This document shows positions 32,188-41,181 of a stretch of 64,000 nt of DNA, one piece after another. The stretch spans positions 496,001-560,000 of the forward strand of contig CANLVN010000002.1 of assembly GCA_947494705.1 (NCBI GenBank), in the 5' to 3' direction. Each line of letters begins with the position of its first letter. The first letter of the stretch is position 1. The position numbers were made by a program, and so were the translations under genes. Under the pieces are notes generated by a model. The model was not told where the DNA came from, searched no databases, and was given only the letters and a program-made list of their open reading frames with translations. The stretch is from an uncultured Erythrobacter sp. Its GTDB lineage: Bacteria; Pseudomonadota; Alphaproteobacteria; Sphingomonadales; Sphingomonadaceae.

Positions 32188-33384
32188 ATGAATTACGCGA
32201 CTACGATTACAGCAGAAGCGCAGGATGACATCCCCGCGGAGGTCGGCGGCCGCGATGGCACCGATGGCTCGTCTTCGCGCTGGAAAGTCGTGCTTATCGT
32301 CCTTGGCGGCCTGCTCGCCCTGGCATTGGCGATTGGTGCGTATTTTGCACTCTCGACCAGCGAACCGGTTGCCGCCGGCGACGACAATTCGCAAGCACCG
32401 GTCGTGACCGTTATCGCGCCCGGACGATCCACCGTCGAAGGTGTGATCGAAGCGCCCGGCACTCTGGCAGCGCGCCGCCCCACCCCGGTCGGCGTCGTCG
32501 GCGAGGGTGGCCGCGTGACTTCTGTGCGCGTCGACGCAGGCGATTTCGTGCGCCAGGGCCAGGTGCTGGCCGTGATCGACCGATCCGTCCAGAGCCAGCA
32601 GGCCGATGCACAGGCCGCCCAGATCGAGGTCGCCCGTGCCGATGCACGGTTGGCCCAGCAAAATCTCGACCGCGCGCTGCAACTGGTTGATCGCGGTTTT
32701 ATCTCGAAGGCCGAGGTGGACCGCCTGACCGCCACGCGTGACAGCGCGGTTGCACGGATCCAGGTGGCCGAGGCCCAGCTGCGCGAATTGCAGGCGCGCA
32801 ACGCTCGTCTGAACATCCTCGCACCGGCTTCCGGCTACGTGCTCGAACGCAATGTCGAGCCGGGCCAGACCGTAGGCGCCGGCTCGGCTTCACTGTTCGT
32901 CATCGCCAGCGGCGGTGAAATGGAGCTTCGCGCGCAAGTAGGTGAGAGCCAGCTTGCCCGGCTTTCGGTGGGTGTAACCGCGACCGTCACTCCGACCGGA
33001 TCGGAAAAGAGCTTTGAGGGCCAGGTCTGGCAATTGTCGCCGGTCATCGACGAACAATCGCGACAGGGCACGGCGCGCGTGGCGCTGTCCTACGCTCCCG
33101 AACTGCGCCCCGGCGGTTTTGCGACCGCACGCATCGATAGTGGCACGATGCAGGCGACCGTCCTGCCCGAAAGCGCCGTGCTCGCTGATGACGAGGGCAG
33201 CTTTGTCTATGTCATCGACGAGGAGAACAAGGCGGTCCGTACGCCGGTAACGACCGGAATGGTCACCCCCGAAGGCATCGCAATCACGGGCGGCATCACT
33301 GGCAACGAACTTGTCGTGCTGCGAGCCGGTGGGTTTCTCAATCCCGGCGAAGTGGTCAGCCCACGCCGCCTCGAAGAAGAATAG
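32188..33384 (+). CDS. RND efflux periplasmic adaptor (membrane fusion protein)
   Basis: A 398-residue adaptor. A cytoplasmic N-terminus of about 30 residues, rich in Asp/Gly, precedes a membrane helix (WKVVLIVLGGLLALALAIGAYF). The lipoyl-like halves (VVGEGGRVTSVRVDAGDFVRQGQVLAVID and LNILAPASGYVLERNVEPGQTV) flank an alpha-hairpin with SQQADAQAAQIEVARADARL. A beta-barrel and membrane-proximal domain follow. It links the inner-membrane RND pump to an outer-membrane channel not encoded nearby. AAAGGGA lies 6 nt before the ATG, inside the foldable leader. The 1:1 pair with the permease downstream marks a two-gene HAE1-type system. Confidence 0.92.
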   Translation: MNYATTITAEAQDDIPAEVGGRDGTDGSSSRWKVVLIVLGGLLALALAIGAYFALSTSEPVAAGDDNSQAPVVTVIAPGRSTVEGVIEAPGTLAARRPTPVGVVGEGGRVTSVRVDAGDFVRQGQVLAVIDRSVQSQQADAQAAQIEVARADARLAQQNLDRALQLVDRGFISKAEVDRLTATRDSAVARIQVAEAQLRELQARNARLNILAPASGYVLERNVEPGQTVGAGSASLFVIASGGEMELRAQVGESQLARLSVGVTATVTPTGSEKSFEGQVWQLSPVIDEQSRQGTARVALSYAPELRPGGFATARIDSGTMQATVLPESAVLADDEGSFVYVIDEENKAVRTPVTTGMVTPEGIAITGGITGNELVVLRAGGFLNPGEVVSPRRLEEE

Positions 33385-33483
33385 GGCGCATGCCGGGCTC
33401 ATCCCCGCAAGCCGGCCGCGCGTAACTAAAAGAACGTCCGCGCTGCGCATCGCGCAGTCGAAGCACAAACAGGCAGACCAATT

Positions 33484-36400
33484 ATGAGCCTTCGCAACAT
33501 CTCCGCCTGGTCGATCCGCAACCCGGTCATTCCGCTGGTGGCATTCACCGCGCTCCTGCTTGCCGGGATCGTAAGCTTCATGCGCATGGACGTCACGAAC
33601 AACCCCGACGTGGAATTTCCCGCTGTCTCCATCAATATTTCGCAGCCGGGTGCGGCCCCGACCGAAATCGAAAACCAGATCACCCAGCGGATCGAAAGCG
33701 CGGTGCGGGCGATCAACGGCGTAAATTCGATCCAGTCGACGGCGAGCGAGGGCAACTCGAGCACTTTTGTCGAATTCGAAATTGGCACCAATCTGATCGA
33801 GGCGGTCAACGAAGTCGAAACTGCCATAGACAGCGTCCGGGCGAGCCTGCCCGACGGTATTCTCGAGCCGCGTATCAGCAAGGTCAATGTCGCTGGCGAA
33901 TCGATTGGCTACGTTGCGGTCGAAGCCGATGACATGACCATCGAGCAATTGAGTTGGTTCATCGACGACACTGTGGTCAAGCGGCTGCTCAATATCGAAG
34001 GCATGGCCGAAGTCGTCCGCTTCGGCGGCGTCGACCGAGAGATCGAGGTGATCCTGGATCCGGCAAAAATGCAGGCGCTGGGCGTTACAGCTTCGCAGAT
34101 CAACTCAGTCCTGCGGTCGACCAATCTCGATGCCGCCGGTGGTCTGGCCGAAGTCGGCGGGACGCGACAATCTGTGCGAGTGTTGGGCAATGACGACACC
34201 GCATTTGAGCTGTCTCAGCGCCAGATCCAGCTCGGCGGCGGGCGAACGGTCCGCCTCGCCGATGTCGCGACCGTGCGTGATGGCTTTGCCGAACGCACTT
34301 CGATCAGCGAGGTGAAGGACACCGAGGTCGTCAACTTCTACATGAACCGCGCGCGCGGCGCATCCGACCTCGCCGTCTACGATGCGGCGGTCGCAGAGAT
34401 GGAGGCGATCGAAGCCGAGACCGAAGGTGTTCGGTTCGTTCGCATGTTCACCTCGACCACCTATACCGAGGATCAATATACCAGCTCGATGTCCGCGCTG
34501 ATCGAAGGGGCGGTGCTGGCGATCGTGGTCGTGTTCCTGTTCCTGCGCGACTGGCGTGCGACCTTCATCAGCGCTGTGGCGATCCCGCTATCGGCGATCC
34601 CCACCTTCTTCTTCATGGATCTGATGGGGTTCAACCTCAACTTTCTCTCGCTCCTCGCATTGGCGCTGGTGGCCGGTGTGCTCGTCGACGATGCCATCGT
34701 GGAGATCGAGAACATCGTGCGCCATATGCGCATGGGCAAGACGGCCTATCAGGCCAGTATAGATGCTGCCGACGAAATCGGATTGCCGGTGGTCGCGACC
34801 AGCGCCTGTATCGTCGCGGTGTTCCTGCCCGTGGGCCTGATGCCGGGGGTTTCGGGGCAGTTCTTCCAGAACTTCGGCCTCACCGTCGTGGTCGCCGTGA
34901 TCATGTCGCTCGCCGTGGCGCGCATGATTACGCCGTTGATGGCGGCTTACTTCATGTCGGCCAAGGGGCAGAGCGCCCATGGCGAGGGCCCGTGGATGGA
35001 CCGTTATATGAAAGTCCTGGCCTGGACTCTCGACACCGGCAAGCTCGAGGCCCGGCGTGAGGGGCTTGAAGGTCCGCGTTTGCGCTGGCTCTATATAATC
35101 ATGCTCCTTTTCGCCGTGATCGTGGCCCTGGCAATCACTGCGGGAGTCCTGTTCACGAGCTTCGGCATGATCAGCGGGCTGGGTATGCCGGATGCCGTAG
35201 CTTCTGCAGTGTCGGATGACATCAACTCTCGCGGTTACATATATACCTCTAAAGTGTTCGAGGTCGTTCAGGTCCTGATCGCCTCGATCATCGCCTTTGC
35301 AAGCGGTATTCTGTTCATCAAGTTCCTTGATTTGCTGGGCAATCTGATCCGCACGCGGGGTGGCTCGATCAAGTACATGACCGCGCGCTTCTACGATCAC
35401 CGCGTCTGGATGCTGGGCGTGGGCTGGTTCTCGCTGCTGGTGACCATCCTGCTGTTCGGTCAGATTCCTGCCGCTTTCCAGCCTACGATCGACAATGAGA
35501 ACTCTACCGTTGAGATCGAGATGGTCCCCGGCACCACGCTCGCCAGCACCAAGGTTGTCTCGGACCGTGTCGATGCACTGCTGCGCGAGCAGCCTGAGGT
35601 GGAGCGCACGCTCCAACGTATCCGCGTGGGCAATTCGACCATCTTCATCAAGTTGAAAGACGATCGCGAACGCACCTCGATCCAGTTCGAGCGGGAGCTT
35701 GCTCCCGAACTCGCCAACATCGCCGATGCGCGCGTACGATTCCGTTCGCAAAGCGGTGGCTTCGGTTCGGGCCGAGACATCACGGTCATGCTCGCCGGGT
35801 CGGATCCCGAACTGCTCGAGGAAACCGCGGCGACTTTGGTCGAACAGATGCGCGGATTGGACACGCTCGTCGCACCCCGCATCAGCGCCGATCTCAACCG
35901 CCCCGAGATCATCATCACCCCGCGAGAAGAAATCGCGGCAGAGCTGGGCGTTTCCACCGTCGCGCTGTCGCAGACCATCCGGATCGCGACGCTCGGCGAG
36001 ATCGAGCAGAATGCGGCGCGATTCTCGCTGGCCGACCGCCAGATCCCGATCAGCGTCAAGCTTTCTCAGGACGCGCGTACCGAACTGACCACGATCGAGA
36101 ACCTCCCGGTTCAGACCGCGAGCGGCGGAACAGTTCCGTTGGCGCGGGTTGCCGATATTTCGTTCGGTTCGGGTCCGACTGCGATTCAACGCTATAACCA
36201 GAACCGCCGCATCCTGGTCGGCGCCGACCTCGCGAGCGGCATCATCAAGGGCGAGGCGCAGGCGCAGATCGACCAGTTGCCGGTCCTGCAGGATCTGCCC
36301 ACCGGAGTGATCCGCGACGCTGTCGGCGAAGAGCAGTGGCAGCAGGAGTTGATCCAGAGTCTGATCGTGGCGGTTGCGTCGGGCGTTCTGCTCGTATTCG

Positions 36401-36975
36401 CCTGCCTCGTGCTGCTCTACAAACGCCTGATGAGTCCGCTGGTGAACATGACTTCTCTCGCCTTGGCCCCGTTGGGCGGCATCCTGCTGGTATGGCTGCT
36501 CGGCTTTGCGCAGTCGATGCCGGTCTATATCGGTATCCTGCTGTTGCTTGGCATCGTCTCGAAGAACTCGATCCTGCTGATCGACTTCGCCATCGAGGAG
36601 ATGGAGCGCGGCACCAACAAGCTCGAATCGATCCTGGAGGCCGGGCACAAGCGCGCTCAGCCGATCGTCATGACCACCGTGGCGATGACGGCAGGGATGG
36701 TTCCGGTCGCCATTTCGCTGACCGGCGACGGCGCCTGGCGTCAGCCGATGGGTGTCACCGTGATCGGCGGCCTTATCCTGTCAACGCTGCTCACGCTGGT
36801 GATCGTGCCCGCAGGCTTCAGTCTCGCCGACGGGTTCGAGCGGCGCGTCGGTCCGTGGCTGCGGAGCAATCTGCTTACCTACAAGCCGGGCGACGACGGA
36901 AAGCCGGTGGGGCAATCGCATGGCGGCACGCCGGGCCTGCCGTCCCCGGACGGCGGGGCGCAACCTGCGGAGTAA
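33484..36975 (+). CDS. RND efflux permease, HAE1-like, with extra central membrane segment pair
   Basis: A 1163-residue proton-driven inner-membrane pump, against the usual 1030-1060. The normal halves are clear: an N-terminal TM1 and porter domain, then TM2-TM6 with the proton-relay GVLVDDAIVEIENI near residue 405, and a second half with YIGILLLLGIVSKNSILLIDFA. Between TM6 and TM7 (about residues 505-635) there is about 90-100 residues of extra sequence. It has two strong hydrophobic stretches, WLYIIMLLFAVIVALAITAG and VVQVLIASIIAFASGILFIK, separated by a polar loop. Substrates cannot be predicted. It is coupled to the adaptor 99 bp upstream. Confidence 0.92.
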   Translation: MSLRNISAWSIRNPVIPLVAFTALLLAGIVSFMRMDVTNNPDVEFPAVSINISQPGAAPTEIENQITQRIESAVRAINGVNSIQSTASEGNSSTFVEFEIGTNLIEAVNEVETAIDSVRASLPDGILEPRISKVNVAGESIGYVAVEADDMTIEQLSWFIDDTVVKRLLNIEGMAEVVRFGGVDREIEVILDPAKMQALGVTASQINSVLRSTNLDAAGGLAEVGGTRQSVRVLGNDDTAFELSQRQIQLGGGRTVRLADVATVRDGFAERTSISEVKDTEVVNFYMNRARGASDLAVYDAAVAEMEAIEAETEGVRFVRMFTSTTYTEDQYTSSMSALIEGAVLAIVVVFLFLRDWRATFISAVAIPLSAIPTFFFMDLMGFNLNFLSLLALALVAGVLVDDAIVEIENIVRHMRMGKTAYQASIDAADEIGLPVVATSACIVAVFLPVGLMPGVSGQFFQNFGLTVVVAVIMSLAVARMITPLMAAYFMSAKGQSAHGEGPWMDRYMKVLAWTLDTGKLEARREGLEGPRLRWLYIIMLLFAVIVALAITAGVLFTSFGMISGLGMPDAVASAVSDDINSRGYIYTSKVFEVVQVLIASIIAFASGILFIKFLDLLGNLIRTRGGSIKYMTARFYDHRVWMLGVGWFSLLVTILLFGQIPAAFQPTIDNENSTVEIEMVPGTTLASTKVVSDRVDALLREQPEVERTLQRIRVGNSTIFIKLKDDRERTSIQFERELAPELANIADARVRFRSQSGGFGSGRDITVMLAGSDPELLEETAATLVEQMRGLDTLVAPRISADLNRPEIIITPREEIAAELGVSTVALSQTIRIATLGEIEQNAARFSLADRQIPISVKLSQDARTELTTIENLPVQTASGGTVPLARVADISFGSGPTAIQRYNQNRRILVGADLASGIIKGEAQAQIDQLPVLQDLPTGVIRDAVGEEQWQQELIQSLIVAVASGVLLVFACLVLLYKRLMSPLVNMTSLALAPLGGILLVWLLGFAQSMPVYIGILLLLGIVSKNSILLIDFAIEEMERGTNKLESILEAGHKRAQPIVMTTVAMTAGMVPVAISLTGDGAWRQPMGVTVIGGLILSTLLTLVIVPAGFSLADGFERRVGPWLRSNLLTYKPGDDGKPVGQSHGGTPGLPSPDGGAQPAE

Positions 36976-36994
36976 GTCCGCACTTGTGTGCGAG

Positions 36995-37016
36995 GGCGTG
37001 ACGAACCACGCCTTTT
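36995..37016 (+). terminator. terminator between RND permease and DUF445 gene
   Basis: GGCGTG (36995-37000) pairs with CACGCC (37007-37012) around a 6-nt loop, followed by TTTT. Confidence 0.6.
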
Positions 37017-37034
37017 GCGGCAAGAGGCTCTGAT

Positions 37035-38330
37035 ATGGCCCCGAGCGCCCCGACCAAACCCTTGAACTTCGGCGGAGAACCGCTCTCCGCCGACCGTGCA
37101 CGACGGATGCGCTGGACCGCGACGGGATTGCTTGCGGCGATGGCCGTGCTGTTCTTCTCGACCCACGCTCTGGCCGAAACCGGCCACCCGGCATGGGGCT
37201 ATGTGAACGCTTTCGCCGAGGCGGCGATGGTTGGCGGGCTCGCCGACTGGTTCGCTGTCACCGCCCTGTTCCGCCACCCGCTGGGACTGCCGATCCCGCA
37301 CACCGCGATCATCCCGTCGAACAAGGACCGGATCGCGGATACGATGGCGCAGTTCCTGCAGGAGAACTTCCTCACCCCCGCCGTGGTCGCGCGCCGCATG
37401 TCCGGCATGAATGTCGCAAAAGCGGTGGGAGAGTTCCTCGCCGAGCCGGTCGACAAGGCCGGAGCGGACCAGCGCTCGCGCATCACAGGCGGTGCGGCAG
37501 AACTGCTCGCCGAAGTGCTCGAATCGCTCGATCCGGACAGGCTGGGCAATCAGGTTCGGTCCGGCCTCGCAGGCCAGCTCGCCAAGCTCGAAATCTCCCC
37601 GCTTGTCGGTCGTATGCTGGAGAGCGCGATGGCCGATCGCAGGCACCTGCCGCTGATCGATGGTTTCATCCGCTGGGCAGGGCTGACCATCGAGGACAAC
37701 GAAGAAACCGTCCGCGCGATCATCCATTCTCGCGTCGCAGGCGTGCTGCGCTGGGCGGGACTCGACAAGACGATCTCGGGCAATGTGCTCGATGGGCTCT
37801 ACAAGCTGCTCGCCGAAGTGCTGGTCGATCCCGACCATCCGCTGCGGAGCAAGGTAGAGGAGGGCCTGGCGAAGCTCGCGGACGACCTTCAGCACGATCC
37901 GCAAACCCGCGCCCGCGTCGAAGACATGAAGCGCGACCTGATCGAGAATCCGGCGGTTGCCGAATGGTGGATGGGCGTGTGGGAGCGTATTCGCCAGTCG
38001 CTGATCCGCCGCGCTCGCGATCCGAACAGCGCGATGGGCGAGGAAATGCGCAAGGGCCTGTCCGACCTTGGCGCCTCGCTCAAGCAGGATGCGCGCCTAC
38101 AGGTGCAGATCAACCGATTCGCCCGCCGCAGCGCCGTCGGCGTCGCCACCCGTTATGGCGGCGAAATCGTGACGCTGGTGTCGGAGACCGTAAAGCGCTG
38201 GGACGCGACGACGATCACCGGCCGCATCGAAAGCGCCGTGGGCCGGGACCTGCAGTTCATCCGCATCAACGGAACGCTGGTGGGCGGTCTCGTGGGGATG
38301 ACGCTGCACTTCATCGTGAGCTTTCTCTAA
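37035..38330 (+). CDS. DUF445 (YjiN-like) membrane protein
   Basis: A 431-residue protein of unknown function. One hydrophobic segment near residues 27-48 and one at the extreme C-terminus (GTLVGGLVGMTLHFIVSFL) flank a long, mostly helical soluble region. The DUF445 signature GGLADWFAVTALFRHPLGLP, followed by IPHTAIIPSNKDRIAD, is present, and the repeated pattern ARRMSGMNVAK is typical. AAGAGG lies before the ATG. Its stop overlaps that of the convergent TonB-C-like gene by 4 nt. Confidence 0.9.
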   Translation: MAPSAPTKPLNFGGEPLSADRARRMRWTATGLLAAMAVLFFSTHALAETGHPAWGYVNAFAEAAMVGGLADWFAVTALFRHPLGLPIPHTAIIPSNKDRIADTMAQFLQENFLTPAVVARRMSGMNVAKAVGEFLAEPVDKAGADQRSRITGGAAELLAEVLESLDPDRLGNQVRSGLAGQLAKLEISPLVGRMLESAMADRRHLPLIDGFIRWAGLTIEDNEETVRAIIHSRVAGVLRWAGLDKTISGNVLDGLYKLLAEVLVDPDHPLRSKVEEGLAKLADDLQHDPQTRARVEDMKRDLIENPAVAEWWMGVWERIRQSLIRRARDPNSAMGEEMRKGLSDLGASLKQDARLQVQINRFARRSAVGVATRYGGEIVTLVSETVKRWDATTITGRIESAVGRDLQFIRINGTLVGGLVGMTLHFIVSFL

Positions 38331-39226
38331 TCAGGGCGCGGTGTCATCGTATAGGTGATGCCGGTCGACATGAAGGACCGCATCGGCTCGCCCTGGGCGT
38401 TGCGTGCTGGTTCGAAGCGAGCCGTGGCCAATTCCTCGCAGGCAGGTGATTCGAGATTTTCCGCAGGAGTTGCGTTCTCAACCATGCAGTTCGACACGCT
38501 GCCATCAGCCTCGACGATAACGGTTACGGATACGAGCGCTTCTTCTCGCCGCGAAAGCGCGGACCTTGGATAGCGTGCCTCGATCCGCCCTTTTACCGAA
38601 GCGCTATCGAGCAGGTAGGCCGGGACAAAAGCCTGGTGTTGCTCGGGATCAAGACCCCAGCGCGCCAACAGAGAATCGGTGCACTGGTTAAGCGCTTCAA
38701 AGGGCTTTCGGATGTTGCCCGCCTCGAATGAGACAATGCGCCGTCCATTGCGGATGACGACCCGGTCGATGGACGATGCTTCTTCAAGATCGATTCCCGC
38801 GGCCCGCACGGTCCCGCGCTTGAGCGTCGGCCCGATATCATGGGATCGAATGATGATGGCATCCCCGACGCCGTTGAGCTCGCTGCGCCCGAAGAAATTG
38901 ACCTCCTTGAGCGGTTCGTCGCGCTCCATCCCTATCCAGAAAGATTCGCTGCGCTGAAAGGACCTGATTTGCGGCCCCGCCATGGTGAGCGTGAATTGTC
39001 TGCGCGGTCCCGCTTGCTCCATGATCAAAAGGTGCGGCTTGGCTTCATCCCCAAACCATCTCGCAAGACGGCAGCGCGATTCGCCATATTCGAGGTGCCA
39101 CGCGGCACGTGGCGCAAGCCGCTCCGCCTTTTCACTCATGGCGATAGCTTCAGGCAGATCTTCAGCTGCTGCCGGAAATGCGAAAAAGCCGAGGCTCACC
39201 GCTAAGACAAAGTGGGATACGCGCAC
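38327..39226 (-). CDS. periplasmic protein with TonB-C-like domain
   Basis: 299 residues from GTG 39226. The start was chosen because GGAGG lies 8 nt upstream, while the earlier TTG at 39274 would translate the etfBA terminator. A cleavable signal peptide (VSHFVLAVSLGFFAFPAAA) is followed by an unrecognised beta-rich domain (about residues 25-200). A C-terminal domain resembles TonB/TonB-C (GRIEARYPRSALSRREEALVSV, VEADGSVSNCMVE, ACEELATARFEPA). There is no N-terminal anchor plus Pro-rich spanner, so it is not a working TonB energy transducer. Two cysteines in the C-terminal domain may form a disulfide. Function unknown. Confidence 0.8.
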   Translation of the reverse strand: MRVSHFVLAVSLGFFAFPAAAEDLPEAIAMSEKAERLAPRAAWHLEYGESRCRLARWFGDEAKPHLLIMEQAGPRRQFTLTMAGPQIRSFQRSESFWIGMERDEPLKEVNFFGRSELNGVGDAIIIRSHDIGPTLKRGTVRAAGIDLEEASSIDRVVIRNGRRIVSFEAGNIRKPFEALNQCTDSLLARWGLDPEQHQAFVPAYLLDSASVKGRIEARYPRSALSRREEALVSVTVIVEADGSVSNCMVENATPAENLESPACEELATARFEPARNAQGEPMRSFMSTGITYTMTPRPD

Positions 39227-39230
39227 GAAA

Positions 39231-39268
39231 AAGGCCTCCGCCACGCAGATTAACGCGGCGGAGGCCTT
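39231..39268 (-). terminator. Rho-independent terminator of etfBA, overlapping the next ribosome binding site
   Basis: A perfect 12-bp stem (39257-39268 with 39231-39242, AAGGCCTCCGCC) and a 14-nt loop, then five T on the minus strand (39232-39228). It lies 25 nt after the etfA stop. The downstream gene's GGAGG is part of the second arm. Confidence 0.85.
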
Positions 39269-39293
39269 CCGCAATCTAATACTGCGACAGGGC

Positions 39294-40226
39294 TTACACC
39301 TTCTCGGTCAGCTCCGGCACTGCGTTATACAGGTCCGCAACAAGGCCGATATCCGCGACCTGGAAGATCGGGGCATCTTCGTCCTTGTTGATGGCGATGA
39401 TGACCTTCGAGTCCTTCATGCCGGCCAGGTGCTGGATCGCGCCCGAGATGCCGATGGCAATGTAGACTTCTGGAGCGACGATCTTGCCGGTCTGACCGAC
39501 CTGATAATCGTTGGGGACATAGCCCGCATCGACTGCCGCGCGGCTTGCGCCGATCGCTGCGCCGAGCTTGTCGGCGAGGGGGTTGATGACCTTTTCGAAC
39601 GTCTCGCTGTCCTTGAGCGCGCGGCCGCCGGAAACGATGACCTTGGCGCTGGTGAGTTCAGGACGGTCGCCGCCATCGGCAACATCGCGGCTGACGAAGC
39701 TGGAAATGCCTGCATCGCCCGGACCGCTTGCGTCCTCGACAGCAGCCGAACCGCCTTCGGCAGCGGCTTTTTCGAACGCGGTGCCGCGCACCGTGATGAC
39801 CAGCTTGGGATCCGAGCTTTCGACGGTCGCGATGGCGTTGCCCGCATAGATCGGACGGGTGAAGGTCTTGTCGCCTTCGACCGAAAGGATGTCCGAGATC
39901 TGCATGACATCGAGCTGAGCGGCAACGCGCGGCGCGATGTTCTTGCCCGAGGTGGTCGCGGGCGCGAGAAACGCGTCGTAACCGTCCATCAGGCCAGCAA
40001 CCAGCGGCGCGACATTTTCGGCGAGGAACTCGCCATAGGCCGCATCGTCTGCCTTCAGAACCTTGGAGACGCCCGCGATCTTGGAAGCCGCTTCTGCAGC
40101 GCCGCCGCAATCGTGACCGGCCACCAGCGCGGTGACGTCGCCCAGCTTGCCTGCCGCGGTTACCACAGCGAGGGTTGCGTCGTTGACGCTCGAATTGTCG
40201 TGTTCGACCAGAACCAGAGTGTTCAT
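39294..40226 (-). CDS. etfA: electron transfer flavoprotein subunit alpha
   Basis: The 310-residue FAD-binding subunit. The N-terminal domain carries [20 protein letters not shown]. The C-terminal FAD site is plain in [41 protein letters not shown], then [29 protein letters not shown]. With EtfB it accepts electrons from acyl-CoA dehydrogenases and passes them to ETF-ubiquinone oxidoreductase. It follows etfB by 30 bp, and both share a terminator. Operon control by a LiuR-like site upstream of etfB is likely. Confidence 0.97.
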   Translation of the reverse strand: MNTLVLVEHDNSSVNDATLAVVTAAGKLGDVTALVAGHDCGGAAEAASKIAGVSKVLKADDAAYGEFLAENVAPLVAGLMDGYDAFLAPATTSGKNIAPRVAAQLDVMQISDILSVEGDKTFTRPIYAGNAIATVESSDPKLVITVRGTAFEKAAAEGGSAAVEDASGPGDAGISSFVSRDVADGGDRPELTSAKVIVSGGRALKDSETFEKVINPLADKLGAAIGASRAAVDAGYVPNDYQVGQTGKIVAPEVYIAIGISGAIQHLAGMKDSKVIIAINKDEDAPIFQVADIGLVADLYNAVPELTEKV

Positions 40227-40256
40227 TACGTTGTCCTTTCTTATCCGCCGGGCCGC

Positions 40257-41003
40257 TTAAGCGATCCCCAGATCCTTGATCTTGGCGACCAGCGCATCGA
40301 CGTCCTCAACCTTTTCACCGGCCTGGCGAACCGGGGGCTCGCTGACATTGGTGGTGGTGAGGCGCGGGGCGATATCGACGCCGAAGTCGCCCGGAGTCTT
40401 TGTGTCGAGCGGCTTCTTCTTCGCCTTCATGATGTTCGGCAGCGAAGCGTAGCGCGGCTCGTTGAGGCGCAGGTCGGTGGTGACGATGGCGGGCATCGTC
40501 AGCTTGACCGTCTCGAGGCCACCATCGATCTCGCGCTTGACGATGACTGCGTCGCCGTCGATCTCGACCGTGTTGGCGAAAGTGCCCTGCGGGCGACCCA
40601 TCAGCGCGGCGAGCATCTGGCCGGTCTGGTTCGAATCGTCGCTGATCGACTGCTTGCCGAGCATGACGAGACCGGGCTGTTCTTCATCCGCGATGGCCTT
40701 GAGGATCTTGGCGACTGCCAGCGGCTCCACGTCTTCGTCGGATTCGACGAGGATCGCGCGGTCGGCGCCCATGGCGAGCGCGGTACGCAGGGTCTCCTGC
40801 GCCTTGGCCGGGCCGATCGAGACGGCGACGATTTCCTCGGCGTTGCCCGCTTCCTTGATCCGGATTGCTTCTTCGACGGCGATTTCGTCGAAGGGGTTCA
40901 TGCTCATCTTGACGTTGGCAAGATCGACGCCGGAGCCGTCGGCCTTGACGCGCGGCTTGACGTTGTAGTCGATCACCCGCTTGACGGGGACGAGGATTTT
41001 CAT
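40257..41003 (-). CDS. etfB: electron transfer flavoprotein subunit beta
   Basis: The 248-residue AMP-binding subunit. [39 protein letters not shown], and the ETF-beta signature around [38 protein letters not shown] are all present. It forms a heterodimer with EtfA. The first gene of the etfBA operon, its promoter region carries TTGACG and a LiuR-like palindrome. No etf-QO or acyl-CoA dehydrogenase gene is adjacent; fadD is 31 kb away. Confidence 0.97.
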   Translation of the reverse strand: MKILVPVKRVIDYNVKPRVKADGSGVDLANVKMSMNPFDEIAVEEAIRIKEAGNAEEIVAVSIGPAKAQETLRTALAMGADRAILVESDEDVEPLAVAKILKAIADEEQPGLVMLGKQSISDDSNQTGQMLAALMGRPQGTFANTVEIDGDAVIVKREIDGGLETVKLTMPAIVTTDLRLNEPRYASLPNIMKAKKKPLDTKTPGDFGVDIAPRLTTTNVSEPPVRQAGEKVEDVDALVAKIKDLGIA

Positions 41004-41078
41004 GGCTGCGTTCCTTCCTGTCGTTCTTCTAACTGAACTGTTCTCGAATGAATCCGTTTCCGCGCGGCCTACCTTGCG

Positions 41079-41094
41079 TTTACGTAAGCGTCAA
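41079..41094 (-). promoter_or_regulatory. LiuR-like (MerR family) operator in the etfBA promoter
   Basis: TTTACGTAAGCGTCAA matches the published-type LiuR palindrome TTKACGTTWACGTMAA at 14 of 16 positions. On the minus strand it begins at TTGACG, a good -35, and fills the 17-nt spacer before a weak -10, the placement expected of a MerR-type regulator. It lies 76 bp before the etfB start. Confidence 0.5.
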
Positions 41095-41181
41095 GTTGGG
41101 CGAGCCGCGGCGAGGGGCATTCGGGGCCTCGCTAGGTTATTTCGCGCCGCGGCGCTATCGTATCAAGTACGGGAGGCGGCC

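Noticed and set aside
34588..36648. A 686-codon open frame antisense to the RND permease
   Set aside because: Low-complexity His/Arg/Asp-rich translation with no domains; explained by GC-skewed third positions of the real gene.
38982..41036. A 684-codon open frame antisense to the TonB-C-like gene and etfBA
   Set aside because: Reads through a terminator and three real genes; no family features.
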